Below, one piece after another: positions 25,171 to 36,977 of a stretch of DNA of 64,000 bases. Each line of letters begins with the position of its first letter. The stretch's first letter is position 1. The stretch is from contig WOFQ01000077.1 of NCBI GenBank assembly GCA_012184525.1, positions 1 through 64,000 of the forward strand, written 5' to 3'. Origin of the DNA: Xenoacremonium recifei (lineage: Eukaryota; Ascomycota; Sordariomycetes; Hypocreales; Nectriaceae). Below the pieces are notes generated by a model. That model made no database searches. It had not been told where the DNA came from and saw only the letters and a list, made by a program, of their open reading frames with translations. The position numbers and the translations under genes are program-made.

Positions 25171-27241
25171 ATGTCACATCCTCAGGTTGTCTTCAAGGAG
25201 TCCGCCTTCACCGGCAAATCTCTCCTCTCTATCAGGAGAAACACGATTGCAAAGACTTCACTTCATGTGCAGCTTGATCAGCTCAAATCTACGGGTCGTT
25301 ATGACTGCTTTAAGCTAAAATGGCATCCTATCTATGCTGATCACTCAATGTGGCCTGTTCCATTTCACCTCTTCTGGGATAGCGATGTTGCCAAATGGAT
25401 TGAGGCTGCCTGCTACTTTTTACAAGAAGATTACAACGAGACAATTGATAATGCCGTTCAGGAGCTGGTTGAGATGATTCGCGGGGCTCAACAAGAGGAC
25501 GGATATCTAAATGTTCACTACACCGTAGTCGCGCCTGGAAAACGGTGGTCCAATATCAAAGACATGCATGAGTTGTAAGTCCATATGGAGCCAAGGATAA
25601 AGGCTATGACTGATCGATGAGCCCTCTAGATATAATGCTGGTCATCTTATTGAAGCTGCTTTAGCTCACCAGGACTACTATAAGAATGATCGCCTCATGG
25701 AACCAATTCTCAAGTATTTGGACCTCATCAACAAGACCTTTGGACCTGGAGAGAGTCAGTTTCATGGTTATCCAGGTCACCCTGAGATCGAACTTGCATT
25801 GTTCCGCCTCTATGCAGCCATGAGCAGCGAAGATGCGTTCGAGCTAGGAAAGTATTTTCTGCAAGAGCGAGGAAATCCGAAGGGCCAGGAGGGAAAGCAT
25901 TACTACGACTGGGAGACAGAAAAAAGAGGAGAAAATTTCTGGGCCAGACCGGATTCGTATCCCGAACACCGGTCATATTGGGTCAATCAGGCACATCTGC
26001 CTATTCTTGAGCAACTGACCATTGAAGGCCATTGCGTACGCGCTGTTTATCTACTTATTGGAGTAGCTGATCTCCTCTACACGATCCAACTGAAGGGGAT
26101 AGACTTCCCGGCTTTCGACCAGTGGCTTGAAACCCTTTATCGACTATGGAACAATATGGTTCACCAGAAGATGTACGCCACGGGCGGGATCGGGGCTATC
26201 AAGTTAACTGAGGGTTTTAGTCTCGACTACCATCTGCCTCAATCAACTGATGAGGGTGGTTGCTATGCTGAGACATGTGCTTCAATCGCCGTCATGATGC
26301 TGGCCGAGCGGCTACTTCATCTCGATCTGGATGGCCGTTTTGGTGATGTTCTCGAATTGGAGTTGTATAACAATGTCATGACGGCTATGAGCTTAGACGG
26401 CATGGAATACACCTACGTCAACCAACTTGGAAGTTCCGAGACAGATAAGAGCCAACGCTTTGAGTGGTTTTGGTGTGCATGCTGCCCGCCCAATCTGGCT
26501 CGTCTATATGGCAGCCTGGCTGGATATCTCTGGGACTATGGCGGTTTCGGGAACGGGTCCTTCATTAACGTGCATTTATATTCCAACGCCAAATTATCGT
26601 TTAAGGTGCAGGAACATGACCTCACCCTGGAACAAACCTCCAACTGGCCGTGGAATGGAGATATCGATTTCAAGCTTTGCGCTCCCGAGTCCCTCCAAAC
26701 CGTCATTCGGCTGCGGATTCCGGCTTGGTGTCAAGGGAAATACGAGCTTTCTCCTCTTCCCGAACCAAAGCAAACCACTATTTCAAAAGGCTACCTCACG
26801 CTCTCTCCATCTTACACTGCCGCGAACCCGTCTTTTACACTCCGAATCCAAAACATGACGCCCCGATATATTACCCAACACCCATACACGAACCAAAATA
26901 CCTTGACGATAGCACGGGGTCCTATCATCTACTGTGCTGAAGATGCCGACAACTGCTGGGAGGATAACCACTTCAAAGATATCATTATCAAACCAAACAC
27001 TCTAATCACAGAGGAGAAGCATATCTTCGACAGGACAGGGGAGGAATACGTGGTATTGAAATCGAAGTGCTGGAATAGGCTTTTGAAGAATTGGAAAGAA
27101 AGACCGCCAGGTATGGGTCCAGGAATAGAGGCAGAAGATGTGGAGATTGATGGAGAACGAGATATCGTTCTTGTACCTTACTATTTCAGAGCAAATCGTG
27201 GTGGTACGGGTCATATGCGAGTTGGTCTGCTGAAGGGTTAG
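25171..27241 (+). CDS. GH127 beta-L-arabinofuranosidase (DUF1680)
   Basis: Glycoside hydrolase expected to release L-arabinose from beta-L-arabinofuranosides by a zinc-thiolate mechanism. The start is set at ATG 25171, where family similarity begins (VVFKESAFTG). One intron, 25575-25629, gives 671 residues, the usual length. Conserved features are the TEGF segment near residue 329, AETCA near 349 and CACCPPN near 417; the Glu and Cys residues in these match the zinc ligands and the Cys nucleophile of this family. There is no signal peptide, so the enzyme appears intracellular and would need an imported substrate. The divergent sugar transporter fits that role. Beta-linked L-arabinofuranose occurs in plant extensins and related glycoproteins. 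Confidence 0.9.
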
Positions 27242-27896
27242 CAGGAATTACCAAACTAAAGATGGAGATTCTGTCTCCGTAAATGGGCGTAATTAAACCG
27301 ATGCCGCTTGGACAAATCGAGAAGGGCGTGTTCCCCTTACATTGAGGACCTTCTCCAGTACGCTCTCAGGCCTTTTCTGGGACAGGTAACGCGCTTTATT
27401 AAGTTGACTCTCGGAGATCCCGGAGACCGAGCATGGCTCACTCAAATACCTAGCCAAAAGCCTCTTGAAGAACAAAACAACACATTTGAACACTGACAGA
27501 GAATTTAATGATCATATTTCCAAGTAATTGATTGTACTCATCTTCTTCCAGGTCTACCTTTAGGGCAACTGGTGTCGATCGCATACAAGCGGCCGGGACT
27601 GGGATCTTAAAATCGAAATGGCTCCGGCCATACGGCACGACGGCATCATCACATTACTCACCGGTCGGTTTTCAGCAGAGCAGCCCAGAAATCCCTACTC
27701 TGCCAGCAAGAAGGACAGATTATCAGTAACTCCATCAGGAGAACCAGCAATATCCTTCGCGAGACGAGAATCTGCATGTTCCATTTTGAGTCCATCGAGG
27801 AAGAGCAATCAACCAACCACAGTTTATTGCCCGTGGTTGGCTTCTCACGAGAAGCTGGTTCCTAAAGAGGATGATTGTGTAGAGTTTAAGAGCTAT
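27242..27896. other. convergent 3' intergenic region
   Basis: Lies between the 3' ends of GH127 (plus) and the PDDEXK-like gene (minus). Short overlapping frames only; no gene supported. Confidence 0.5.
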
Positions 27897-29507
27897 TTAT
27901 TTCAATAATTGCTCCGGTGCAACTTCATCCAATAGGTCATGCCACCAATTGCAGAACGTCTTCGTCGCAAACTCACTTAGCCGCTGGAGACAACGCAAGA
28001 GACAATACGTCCCTTTCAACGTGGAGGTCTCTCCCAATCTAGGTCCCGTGTATATAATCTAGCCGGAATGAGCTCAGGTCCAGGAAAGATGTTACGGCTG
28101 TGAGATGAACTTACGAGACGATTGTAGTTATCGGGATCCAACTTGGCAAACATGATGGTCCACTGAGCTGATTGAACAAAGAGCAAAGGGAAGACCATTA
28201 GGCTTAGAGTACCTTGCGCAGATGGTGACATCTCGGCGAGTTTCTTGAGACGTTCCATTTGCGCCGCTACCCAGATTCCCAACTGAACACGAGCTTCCTC
28301 CTCAGGCCGGTTGATGGTCTTTGTCTCGATGCTTATGGCTATGGGTTTATTTCGCAAGCCGAGGCGGTTGGTGTGGTTTATAGATGGCGAAGTGATCTCA
28401 GGTCGCTCAGCAAGCCGTTGTCGAAGATGGCATGTTCGTTGGGAATCTCCGACGTTGCCTTCCAAGACAATCCCGTAGTCTATCATACGAGAACTGGAGA
28501 GGCCCGATGAGTGCTTTGGCAGCCACTGAGAGTCGATTCTATCGGACGTCCTATTATCATACCATGTCAGTGTGCTACAGCGATAGAACCGGACTTTTGT
28601 ATACCTACATGCAGCGATATCCCACTCCTGCACCTATGGTCCCAAACGCCATGCGCAGAACCAACCCATGGACTGCACTGTTCCATTCAGCCTCCGGTTC
28701 GCACTCTTCCTCACAGCGCCTTGACTCTCGAACAATGCCCTTGATACTATCAAGCTCATGTTGAAGAGTGGACAGGTCGCGGGGATCAGAATCGTCGAGG
28801 TGGAAAGACTTCACCTGGCGACCATCGAGATGATTCAGAAAGTCATTATTATCCCACAGCAGCTTGGGGATAGTTTTCACCCCAGAGACAGAGTCGCCTA
28901 AGTCCCAGAGCAATTCTTGGCCAGCATCGCCCAGCTCCTTTCCGTCATCAGACAAGTTACGGAAGAAGATGCCACCGCCGACTTGCTGCAATGTTGCTAT
29001 TCGTTTGACAGGACTGGCTGACCGGCGCGATGTTGCGGAGGAGGAAGAAACGGCTTCTATATCGGGAGCATCGCGGGCGTCATCGTTATACGATTGAGAG
29101 AGGGCATCGACGTAAGGAAGAACCGGTCGAGAGGTAGATCGCAATGGACGTGGCGTCTGATCAACATCGAGTTTCGAGGGAGATGGAGTGCGGGCAGAAG
29201 CTCGAGAGGCGCTCTTGATTGGGGACCCACTCCGCGTTCTGGGCATATTACTGTAATTGTGATCGAGGGAGCCCAGAACCTCGCGTTGGCGCCTCTTGTT
29301 TCCTTGTAGTAATGAAACCGTCGACTTGCTAAGACTGTTGGGTCTTTTTCGAGATGTTTTTGGCGGCACAGAATCGTGAGGGCGGGGGGAAAGAAGCCGG
29401 ACCTCTTGCGCCCAAGCTTCGACGACAAAGCCGTGCATAGTATGAAGGCTGTTGCGTTGTAGGGACATAAGTTCTTGTTTCTTTCTGGCGCGACGCTCCA
29501 AAAACAA
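27897..29507 (-). CDS. PD-(D/E)XK nuclease-like protein, fungal family
   Basis: Member of a fungal-expanded family with a nuclease-like fold and no settled function. The first exon encodes a basic, Ser/Pro-rich region with many SPxK-type sites (28605-29507). After an intron at about 28561-28616 the core follows: an Asp in SSSRMIDYGIV and the E-x-K of PIAISIETK, which match the PD-(D/E)XK catalytic signature. A downstream EEARVQLGIWVAAQ helix is typical of the family. A second intron at about 28059-28114 joins NYNRL to IIYTGPRLGETSTLKG, and the true stop is at 27897. The unspliced frame stops earlier near 28016. The start may be the internal Met at MHGFVVEAWAQEV. DNA cleavage by this family has not been shown to my knowledge. 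Confidence 0.75.
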
Positions 29508-30699
29508 ATCGCGTCGTGGTTGCCTAGGTGATACTACTTTTGGGATAGTATACTAAAATTGCGGGGTACGCCCTTCACTCAAACTGAGTGGCTCTAGGGT
29601 AGACTGTGCTGCACCATGTTCATGGCGTCACCAAAGAACATTACAATAAAAGGTTTCTCAACTCAGTGTCATTTCCGCTCTGAAAAATCTGGAGTTTATG
29701 TATCTCGTAACTTTCTGGTATTAGTTCTACCTTTAGTTGCCCGTGGTCAAATTTTGAACTCCTACAAAAGTAGTACTATGAAACTCTTAAAGTTGAGTAT
29801 TGACATATCATTTAAACTGCCCTCGAGCCTTATCCAGTTTCTTCTAATAACATTGCTCTTGTTTCTTCCTATGATAATCGAGACGTTCAAAGCAATATAT
29901 GCTCTCCTACTATCGTGTTCTTTCATGTGTATAAATATTGATAGACATTACATTACATTTCTGTACGCACGACGCGGTCATGCAGAGACCAGTATTTATC
30001 ACAAAGCTGTTTCTCTTTCTAACTTAACTGCAGGGTCTGACTTCCTCGCGTTTATGGGAACAACATACATAGTTGTAAGACGAAGCTAGCCCGCTAACAA
30101 ACGTGCTTGCGGGATATGTTATGGAGCACATCTATCGGATTTAATTGCTAACATTGCACTCGATTCCCGGGATCGCCCTGGCGGACTTAAGTGGATGCTC
30201 TCGCTGCCGGACTTAGGGTGATGGTCTCCCTAAAAGCCGCCAAAGATGAGACGTGGGGTCGTGTGTCGGCTTCCGCAAGCCGTTCCCTGAATTTTAACTG
30301 CAGTTGATGTTGTGATCCCGGACCAGCGAGGACCGACTCGTCACATGACTTTCGCAACATTAATTTGACTAAATGTGCTGAAATCGCCGTGTCGGAGCAC
30401 GAGCGCCGATTGAAGCTATAGGTATTATGATGCTTACTTCACTATGATCCGTTAACACTGCTATTCGGAGCAGCGAGGGCCGATCGGTCAATCACACAAC
30501 TATCGCATAACCACGGACTTAACTTTAACTCACCTGAGACATCAGTAAGATATCGAAACACGGGCAGCTATATAAAGGAATACATACTCTGGAGTCTTCA
30601 GGATTATATCAATATAGTCTTACTTACTTTTTATAACATTATTTGAAACATTAACACAGCTGCCTTCTTCTAGCAAACTTTCTGTCCTACTACTTTACT
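29508..30699. other. intergenic, promoter of aldehyde dehydrogenase
   Basis: No supportable gene. A 157-codon frame at 29616-30089 has hydrophobic runs but AT-rich codons, no family features and no upstream or downstream continuation. The right part holds the aldehyde dehydrogenase promoter; a TATA-like TATATAAAG lies at 30570-30578. Confidence 0.5.
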
Positions 30700-32301
30700 A
30701 TGTCTCAAACGACTTATAAAGACGATGCCGGAAATCTCGTGATTCCCAGCATTATAGACGGGAGACCAATTATTATATCGTCATCGAGAAATTTTCCCGT
30801 GGAATGTGCTGCGCAGCAGAAAATCATTCATTATGGCCAGACAGCTACTCTTGACTTGGTCAAGCAAGCGGTCGATTCTGCGGCCAAAACTTTCAAGAAA
30901 TTCAAGCGGACCCCAGTTGATGAGCGATTTCATCTTCTCCTGAAAACTGCGGATTTGCTAGAGAAGAAGGTGGAAGAAGCTGCCGGTCGTCTGGTGAACG
31001 AAACCAGTGCTGCTTCCCAGTTTTCACTTTTCAACGCGAAGCAGCTACCTCGAATCGTTCGGGAGGTTGCGGGCTCAATGAAGACAATCCTCACTGGTGA
31101 GCTTACACCTACGCTTACAGGAAGTCATCAGTTGGTCTTCAAGGAGGCGGTCGGTGTGGTGTTGGAGATTATGCCGTGAGTTTGATTCGTACTCGGAAAC
31201 ACTGACGTTTATGCTAAGTTGTTTGAAAGGTGGAATGGCGCTCTTGCACTTCCCTGCCGGGGACTTTCAAGCGCTCTTGCAGCGGGCTGTACGGTGATCC
31301 TCAAAGCATCCGAGCTATGTCCATGGACTCACTATCTCTTGGTGGAAACATTTCTGGAGGCCGGTTTTCCACCAGGCTCTGTAAATATGGTGATGTCTGA
31401 GCGATCATCAGCTCCAGATGTCACAGAAACAATCATTGCTCATCCAGCTCTGGCCAAGATCGAGTTCATTGGCAGCGCGCCAGTTGGAAAGTCGATCGGT
31501 GGTTTAGCAGCTAAGTACTTGAAGCCGATAGTTATGGAATTAGGAGACCAAAGTCCTCTCATTGTCCTTGACGACGCAGACCTCGAAAAAGCTGCAAAAG
31601 CGGCCGTAGCTGGAAACCTAGCCTGCCACGGCCAGCTTTGTTTCGGAACTGAACGCGTCATCGTTCAGAGTTCAATTAAGGACAAGTTTTACAGCATTCT
31701 CAAGTCTGCTATGGCGGCAGCTCCACCCCATGGTGCGGCAGTTACGACAGCATACGCCAAAAAGGCTAAAGGCCTTGTGGATGATGCTCTTAATCGCGGA
31801 GCAAAAATTCTCAGCGGGAGTAGCGAGTATACAGGCCCGGCTTCTCTTTCACCGTCGATTCTCGTTGATATGCCCACAGACGCAGCCCTTTCGAAGGCTG
31901 AAGGCTTCTGTCCGACGATGTTTGTTACTGCGCTAGATACAGATGAAGATATTATCGAGGAAGCAAACTCTCGAGACGGAGGTCTATCGGCATCTATTTT
32001 TACGAGTAACTGGGAGCGCGGATTGATCATGTCTAGAGAACTAGACTTTGGAAACGTGATGGTAAACCTACAAACGAACCATGTTGATGGTATGTCTAAA
32101 CTATAACAGTCTGTGCCGCCCTCTCTAACTTGTATTATAGCGGCAGGTCCAGTAACTGGCTGGAAGCAAAGCGGCTGGGGTAGTGGTTTCGGAAAACATG
32201 GTATTGAGGAGTTTCTCCATCTCAAAGCGGTTGCATTCGGCTATACCGCTGGTGAAAAGCAGCTAAGTGTAGCTCAGAGAAGATACGAGACGATGAATTA
32301 G
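30700..32301 (+). CDS. aldehyde dehydrogenase (salicylaldehyde/vanillin type)
   Basis: NAD(P)-dependent oxidation of an aldehyde to the acid. Three exons, 30700-31175, 31230-32089 and 32141-32301, encode 498 residues, the normal ALDH length. The Rossmann part includes MPWNGALALPCRGL across the first junction. The general-base Glu lies in VMELGDQSPLIVLDDAD and the catalytic Cys in HGQLCFGTERV. The C-terminus has GPVTGWKQSGWGSGFGKHG. The usual ELGGKSP motif reads ELGDQSP here, a change in the loop next to the catalytic Glu that may alter cofactor or substrate handling. The closest recognisable group acts on aromatic aldehydes; that assignment is tentative. It is convergent with the 2OG oxygenase at 33088. 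Confidence 0.9.
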
Positions 32302-33087
32302 TTAGTTAAACAAATAGTGATGGAGAACCCAGACAAAAAACTGGGATGATTGGAAAAGCTATAACGGAATACTAGTAAAGGCGCCTTTCCGTGGTCGTAA
32401 ATTTCTCTCCCATTGCAAACATTGGTTTACAAGGTTGCACGGAACTAGAGTCCTAGCAAACTTGGTAATTTAATCAGAGCTGCGTCCCATTCGATTAGCT
32501 GTGAGGACCTGCCTCGCCAGCAACAAAGATTATTCCGTTGCAGCCCGTTGTGATTGCACTTGCAGGTGGTCGTTTAGGGCTAATTCCATGGATTTAAACT
32601 TTTCTCTTGCGATGTTTGTTGTCCTAGCGCGCCGTGGGTTTGATGAAACGTATGAGCTCTTCCACTAGTACGGGCTTGAAAACGTGTTCGCAATGAAATT
32701 TGTAGATGATGAAACATTTGTTTATTCCCTGAGTAAGAGCGTCTTGCTGGTGTTTCACTACCTTCCGAAATCTCTGAAGAGTCTGGTCGGTTCTTGATGT
32801 CGAGCTTTCCTGGTCTTGGAGTGGATTGGTAGGTCGATAGCTAGAATTCTCCCACTAACCGTTCTCAAACTCGAGAAGGATTATCTCTTCATATGTAAAC
32901 GTAACCCTCTAATAGTAGGATACATTGGTCCTCATCTTGCCCAGGTCTTTGTAGTTTATCTCAAAGAACTATTCTAAGATATAATTTCCAGTATTCTAAT
33001 AGTTTAGTGGTTTTCGTTGTGTTCTGCTAAACAAATGCTTCTGAAATACTACTAGAGACGCGAGATCTCTTCTATCTGGTTCTTTTA
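32302..33087. other. convergent 3' intergenic region
   Basis: AT-rich spacer between two 3' ends. No gene or clear repeat seen. Confidence 0.5.
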
Positions 33088-34174
33088 CTAAACCTTCTGG
33101 TCTGCTAAACGTTTCCACACATACTCCCCAGCTTGAACCGGCTCATAATGAGACCCCTCCTCGTCTGAATGGCAGGTACTAAACGGCAAAGGTGCTACAA
33201 CCGTCTCGTAGCTCGGACCAAAGAAGAAAGGAATCGTGTAACGTTCTTTTCCAGTCTTATTAATAACCCGATGAAGGGTGGACGTAAAGACGTCATTTGA
33301 CCATCGTGACATCATGTCACCTATATTGACAACGAAAGTACCTTTGATAGGCGGCGCTTCGATCCATTCTCCTTTACTGTTGAGAACCTGCAGTCCAGCC
33401 TCTTCTCCCTGGCATAATATCGTGAAACATTCAATATCTTGGTGCGAGCTAATTCCAAGAGCGTTCACGGTATCTGGCTGCTGGGGTGGATAATGAATAA
33501 GCCGCATCATTGCCCCTGGTCTGCGGAACATTCCATCGAAATACTTCTCTGGAGCGCCCAGCGCGGTCGCGAACAGACGGATAAGACGTCTGCCAAGAGT
33601 GAGACACTCCGCATAGTAGGGCGACACACCCTCCTTGAAACCCGGAAGGTTGGGCCAGTAGTTCGTGCCTTGCATCAAGTTCTCTCCCCATACTATAAAT
33701 TCGTCAGAATGAAGTTACAACTTTACAATGGAACCCACCCTCATCTAGTGTGTCAGAAGCTTTCAAAGGGTCTAACTCGGTCTCGTAACCCCAGTTGAAA
33801 GATTCATTCAGATCCGGTTTACGTGCCGCTGTTGAGTCGGCCTTAGTATCTCCTTGGCCCTCGTAACCGCGGAGTAATTTATTCTTTCGAAAGTGTGTCT
33901 CGTTTTTCTGATGTAGTGGCAGTGCGAAGAACATTTTTCCTACCTTGAAAGCTTTATCAATCATGGCTTGCGGCAGGCCGTGATCTTTAATGTAGAAAAA
34001 CCCCACTCTGGTGCAAGCGTCAAAGACTTGCGCGATAACATCTTCATGGGGTGATTCGAGTGAGATGATTGGAATTTCATTGAAGCTTGCTTTCCGGGAC
34101 TCATTGGACACGACAATCCGTGTATTCCCCGAGAACGAGGTATGGATGGATGGCGTTTCGACAGTGGGTGACAT
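33088..34174 (-). CDS. 2OG-Fe(II) oxygenase, isopenicillin N synthase-like (second copy)
   Basis: Cytosolic non-haem iron oxygenase. Two exons join at about 33679-33740 (DTLDE to VWGENLMQGTNYW), giving about 340 residues. The DIOX_N part includes NEIPIISLESPHEDV and GFFYIKDHGL. The catalytic part has the HxD of SSHQDIECFTIL, a distal His in STLHRVIN, and the 2-oxoglutarate-binding Arg in RYTIPFFFG. It belongs to a different subgroup from the oxygenase at 16504: it has an N-terminal extension and a PFFFGPSYE motif seen in many fungal catabolic and secondary-metabolic members. It is divergent from the purine permease, separated by a repeat-bearing promoter. The substrate is unknown; together with the permease, oxidation of a nitrogenous heterocycle is conceivable. 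Confidence 0.88.
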
Positions 34175-34914
34175 CTTGTAAATCGGTGCGTCGTGGACGT
34201 TAGATTATGTTGAATGCAATTTGTTCTATCCCGTGTCACATGTATAATAGGTAGGTTAGTGTATGTCAAGACGGCCGTCATGCGAGGTCTGAGAGTTTCA
34301 TACTAGCGAGCTGAATGTTGTAACTACTAATACTCAAGCGAAACGCATCATCTGGGAGAGAAGAGGGACTGTCAACTCACTGAGACGGCTAACGGCATAT
34401 GAGGAGCTTCGCTGTACTCTGTATATCATAGACCATAGTTGCTTATCTTTCAGTTACCAGGGACTATAGACGCTAACCGGGTGACACTTATCTCCAACTC
34501 CCGTATCTTTGGTTTCCGCCAGGGATTACAGATAGTAGCAGTTAATCCTTGTCACCAGCTGTCTTATCTTTGAGTTTTACCAGGGTTCATAGATGCTAAG
34601 CGCTTTCCTGCGAACATTATTGCCGGAGTTGTATCTGTAAAGTGGGCCGTACACTCGATGATCAACAACACTTCCAATCCAGAGTCTGGATACGATATAA
34701 CGCCATTGAAACTAAAACTAGATCTACCCAACGAGAGTTGAGCGGGATCCGATCGCATGGATTGATAGGGACTCGCCGAACATTGTGTACGGGTCCGGGC
34801 GTCCTCCGACATCTCACTGGCAGCCATCTGCGAAACAGATTCATTACTGGCGCTCTCCTCCGTTCCTCGTCCAAACCACAAAGTGTCACCGATATAATAC
34901 TGAGTAGACCTCAA
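34175..34914. promoter_or_regulatory. divergent promoter region, 2OG oxygenase / purine permease
   Basis: A 740-bp region between divergent genes, including three degenerate repeats with GATA sites (described separately). The permease frame is open back to 34642, but the upstream part has no transporter similarity. Confidence 0.5.
34442..34601 (+). repeat. three degenerate about 60-bp repeats with GATA sites
   Basis: Copies begin near 34442, 34503 and 34563. Each follows the pattern TATCTTT, then a GTTxxCCAGGG-like core, then ATAGATGCTAA-like ends. CTTATC, the complement of the GATAAG site bound by AreA-type nitrogen regulators, occurs at 34442, 34487 and 34563. Several GATA sites upstream of a purine permease fit nitrogen metabolite control. 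Confidence 0.6.
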
Positions 34915-36552
34915 ATGTTTTACAAAGAGGTAGCCGTGGATCCTTCTATCATTAACATGCCGAACGACGTCGAGATGCAGCAAGACCATTACATGGCTGC
35001 TTCTGCCAACGATAAAACACCATCGGATGAAGGGCTGACGAAACCCGGCGTTCCTGATAGCACTAGGTTACCGTCAATCTGCGAAGTTGATAGCGCCAAT
35101 GTATTAGGTGGTATATTCGCTAAGCTGCTCTCCATGGAAGCCACCCTGGACCGCAAACTCGGGGTCGAGTCTCACGCCATCGAACGGATTCGTGCCGAAG
35201 ACAAGGTACCTCAGTCATGGCATCAGCAGGCGGCCATGTTCCTTCTCTGGGTGGGTGGTCTTCTTAATATCTCTACCCTCTCTACTGGCATCTTGGGTGC
35301 GCAGCTTGGTTTCGACTTCAGTCGCAGCGTAGCCATCACTGTTTTCGGTAACCTGCTTGGAGCTGCCGTTACTGGCTGGTGTGCTACGCTTGGTCCTGGC
35401 ACTGGTTTACGGCAGATTTCCATTTCACGGTACAGTTTTGGGTGGTATCCATCCAAAATCGCCGCTGCATTGAACGTTATTACCCAGGTCGGCTTCTCTT
35501 CTCTTGCCTGCATCACAGCTGGCTCGGCCATCTCTGCTGTCTCAGACGGCAAAGTCAATACTGCTTTGGGTATAATCATCATCGCCGTAGGAAGCACTGT
35601 GGTCAACTTCTGCGGTCTCAAAGCAGTCATTCTCTATGAGAAGTATGCCTGGACTGTCTTCTTCATCCTCTTCCTCGTCATGTATGCAGTGATTGCGCCC
35701 CGAGCAGAGATCGGCGTCGAGACCGAGCTTAGTGGCGCTGACTTGAGCGGGAACACGCTCACTCTACTTGCTGTTATGTACGGCTTCAGCGTCTCCTGGT
35801 GCACATTGGCAGCAGACTACTATGTACAATACCCAATCACCACTTCTCGAGCCAAGGTCTTCATTCTCTGTACCATGGGCATTACGGTCTCGACTAGCGT
35901 CAACATGCTGCTTGGCTGTTGCATTGGAAGCATGATTAGAGTCGACAAGACCTTGGCCGATGTCTATGCCAATGAGGGAATTGGCTTCTTATTGCAGAAG
36001 CTGTTGTATCCTCGTGGCTACGCTAAATTCACACTGGTGGTCTTATCATTGGCTGGGATAGGTCAGAACAGTATTAACCTGTACTCCTGTGCTCTCTCGA
36101 TCCAGCAATTTGCCCGACCTTTTGCCAGCATACCTCGATTCATATGGTCTATCCTACTCTTTGGTGTCGTAGTTGGGCTGGCTATTGGTTCTGGAAGCTC
36201 CCTGAGCACGTACCTTCTGAATTTCTTGTCCCTGCTTGGCTACTGGATGACTTCCTTCTTCGTGTTGATATTCGTCGAACACTATATTTTCCGAAAGGGC
36301 TCCTTTGCGAATTACGACTTGGAGGGATGGAATGATCCAAGGCGTCTTCCTCTGGGCGTCGCTGGTTGTATCGCTTTCTTCATTGGCGTGATCGGCTGGG
36401 TCCTTGGCATGGTCCAGACATGGTTTGTCGGCCCTCTCGGTGGTCTCATAGGAAGTGACGGTGGGGATATTGCAAACGAGCTGACGTTGGTACTCACGCT
36501 GGTTGCATTCCTTCCACTGAGGTACTTAGAGATGAAGTATATGGGGCGTTAG
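34915..36552 (+). CDS. NCS1 purine-cytosine permease (Fcy type)
   Basis: Plasma-membrane proton symporter for purines and cytosine or related heterocycles. It is a single exon with about twelve membrane segments starting at AAMFLLWVGGLLNISTLSTG. The cytosolic head before it has the family signature GVESHAIERI followed by VPQSW. Family residues continue with RQISISRYSFGWYPSKI and a helix rich in Ala and Gly. Start candidates are ATG 34915 (MFYKEVAV) and ATG 34957 (MPNDVEMQQD); the usual head length fits either. The frame also extends upstream to 34642 without family similarity. It is divergent from a 2OG oxygenase, and the shared promoter has GATA sites, which suggests nitrogen-regulated uptake. 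Confidence 0.9.
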   Translation: MFYKEVAVDPSIINMPNDVEMQQDHYMAASANDKTPSDEGLTKPGVPDSTRLPSICEVDSANVLGGIFAKLLSMEATLDRKLGVESHAIERIRAEDKVPQSWHQQAAMFLLWVGGLLNISTLSTGILGAQLGFDFSRSVAITVFGNLLGAAVTGWCATLGPGTGLRQISISRYSFGWYPSKIAAALNVITQVGFSSLACITAGSAISAVSDGKVNTALGIIIIAVGSTVVNFCGLKAVILYEKYAWTVFFILFLVMYAVIAPRAEIGVETELSGADLSGNTLTLLAVMYGFSVSWCTLAADYYVQYPITTSRAKVFILCTMGITVSTSVNMLLGCCIGSMIRVDKTLADVYANEGIGFLLQKLLYPRGYAKFTLVVLSLAGIGQNSINLYSCALSIQQFARPFASIPRFIWSILLFGVVVGLAIGSGSSLSTYLLNFLSLLGYWMTSFFVLIFVEHYIFRKGSFANYDLEGWNDPRRLPLGVAGCIAFFIGVIGWVLGMVQTWFVGPLGGLIGSDGGDIANELTLVLTLVAFLPLRYLEMKYMGR

Positions 36553-36977
36553 AGGACAGCGAATTGATTTTTAGGATTAGGATAAGAACAAACACGTTTA
36601 CTAATAAACATTTTAGATAGTAGGTAAAAGCTCTCACTTAGTCGCTGTTTTGATATTCTGTCCTAGACTGATCTTATCTAATAACTTTGATAGCTTACCA
36701 ATTTCACTACCTAAGCCAGAGTCTCTGAATCTAAAACCAAGGTCTTGCATGCATCAGTACAGCCTTGACATCAAAGTCTACTGATATTGTTTATGCACTT
36801 AGTCTAGCTATGTTCTCCTTACTGTCCAACTCGCTTTTATTCTCAGGAGATATTACTTTTTGGATTGTTGACTTCGTACAAACAAATCTCCCAACATAAC
36901 TACATCGTCTATTACCACAAGCTTCACGTTGTTGCCACTTCCTGATACAATGACAACCTGTACCGAACTCCATGTAA
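36553..36977. other. 3' intergenic region, possible extra exon of the next gene
   Basis: Mostly AT-rich. Positions 36791-36960 hold a minus-strand, Cys-containing frame that could be an added terminal exon of the secreted protein at 36978-37845 if a GTGAGT donor at the end of that gene is used. Confidence 0.35.

Noticed and set aside
29616..30089. 157-codon frame with hydrophobic stretches
   Set aside because: AT-rich codons and random-looking composition; no homologous pattern that I recognise.
34642..34914. N-terminal extension of the purine permease
   Set aside because: The open frame precedes both reasonable start codons, has no transporter similarity and overlaps the presumed promoter.
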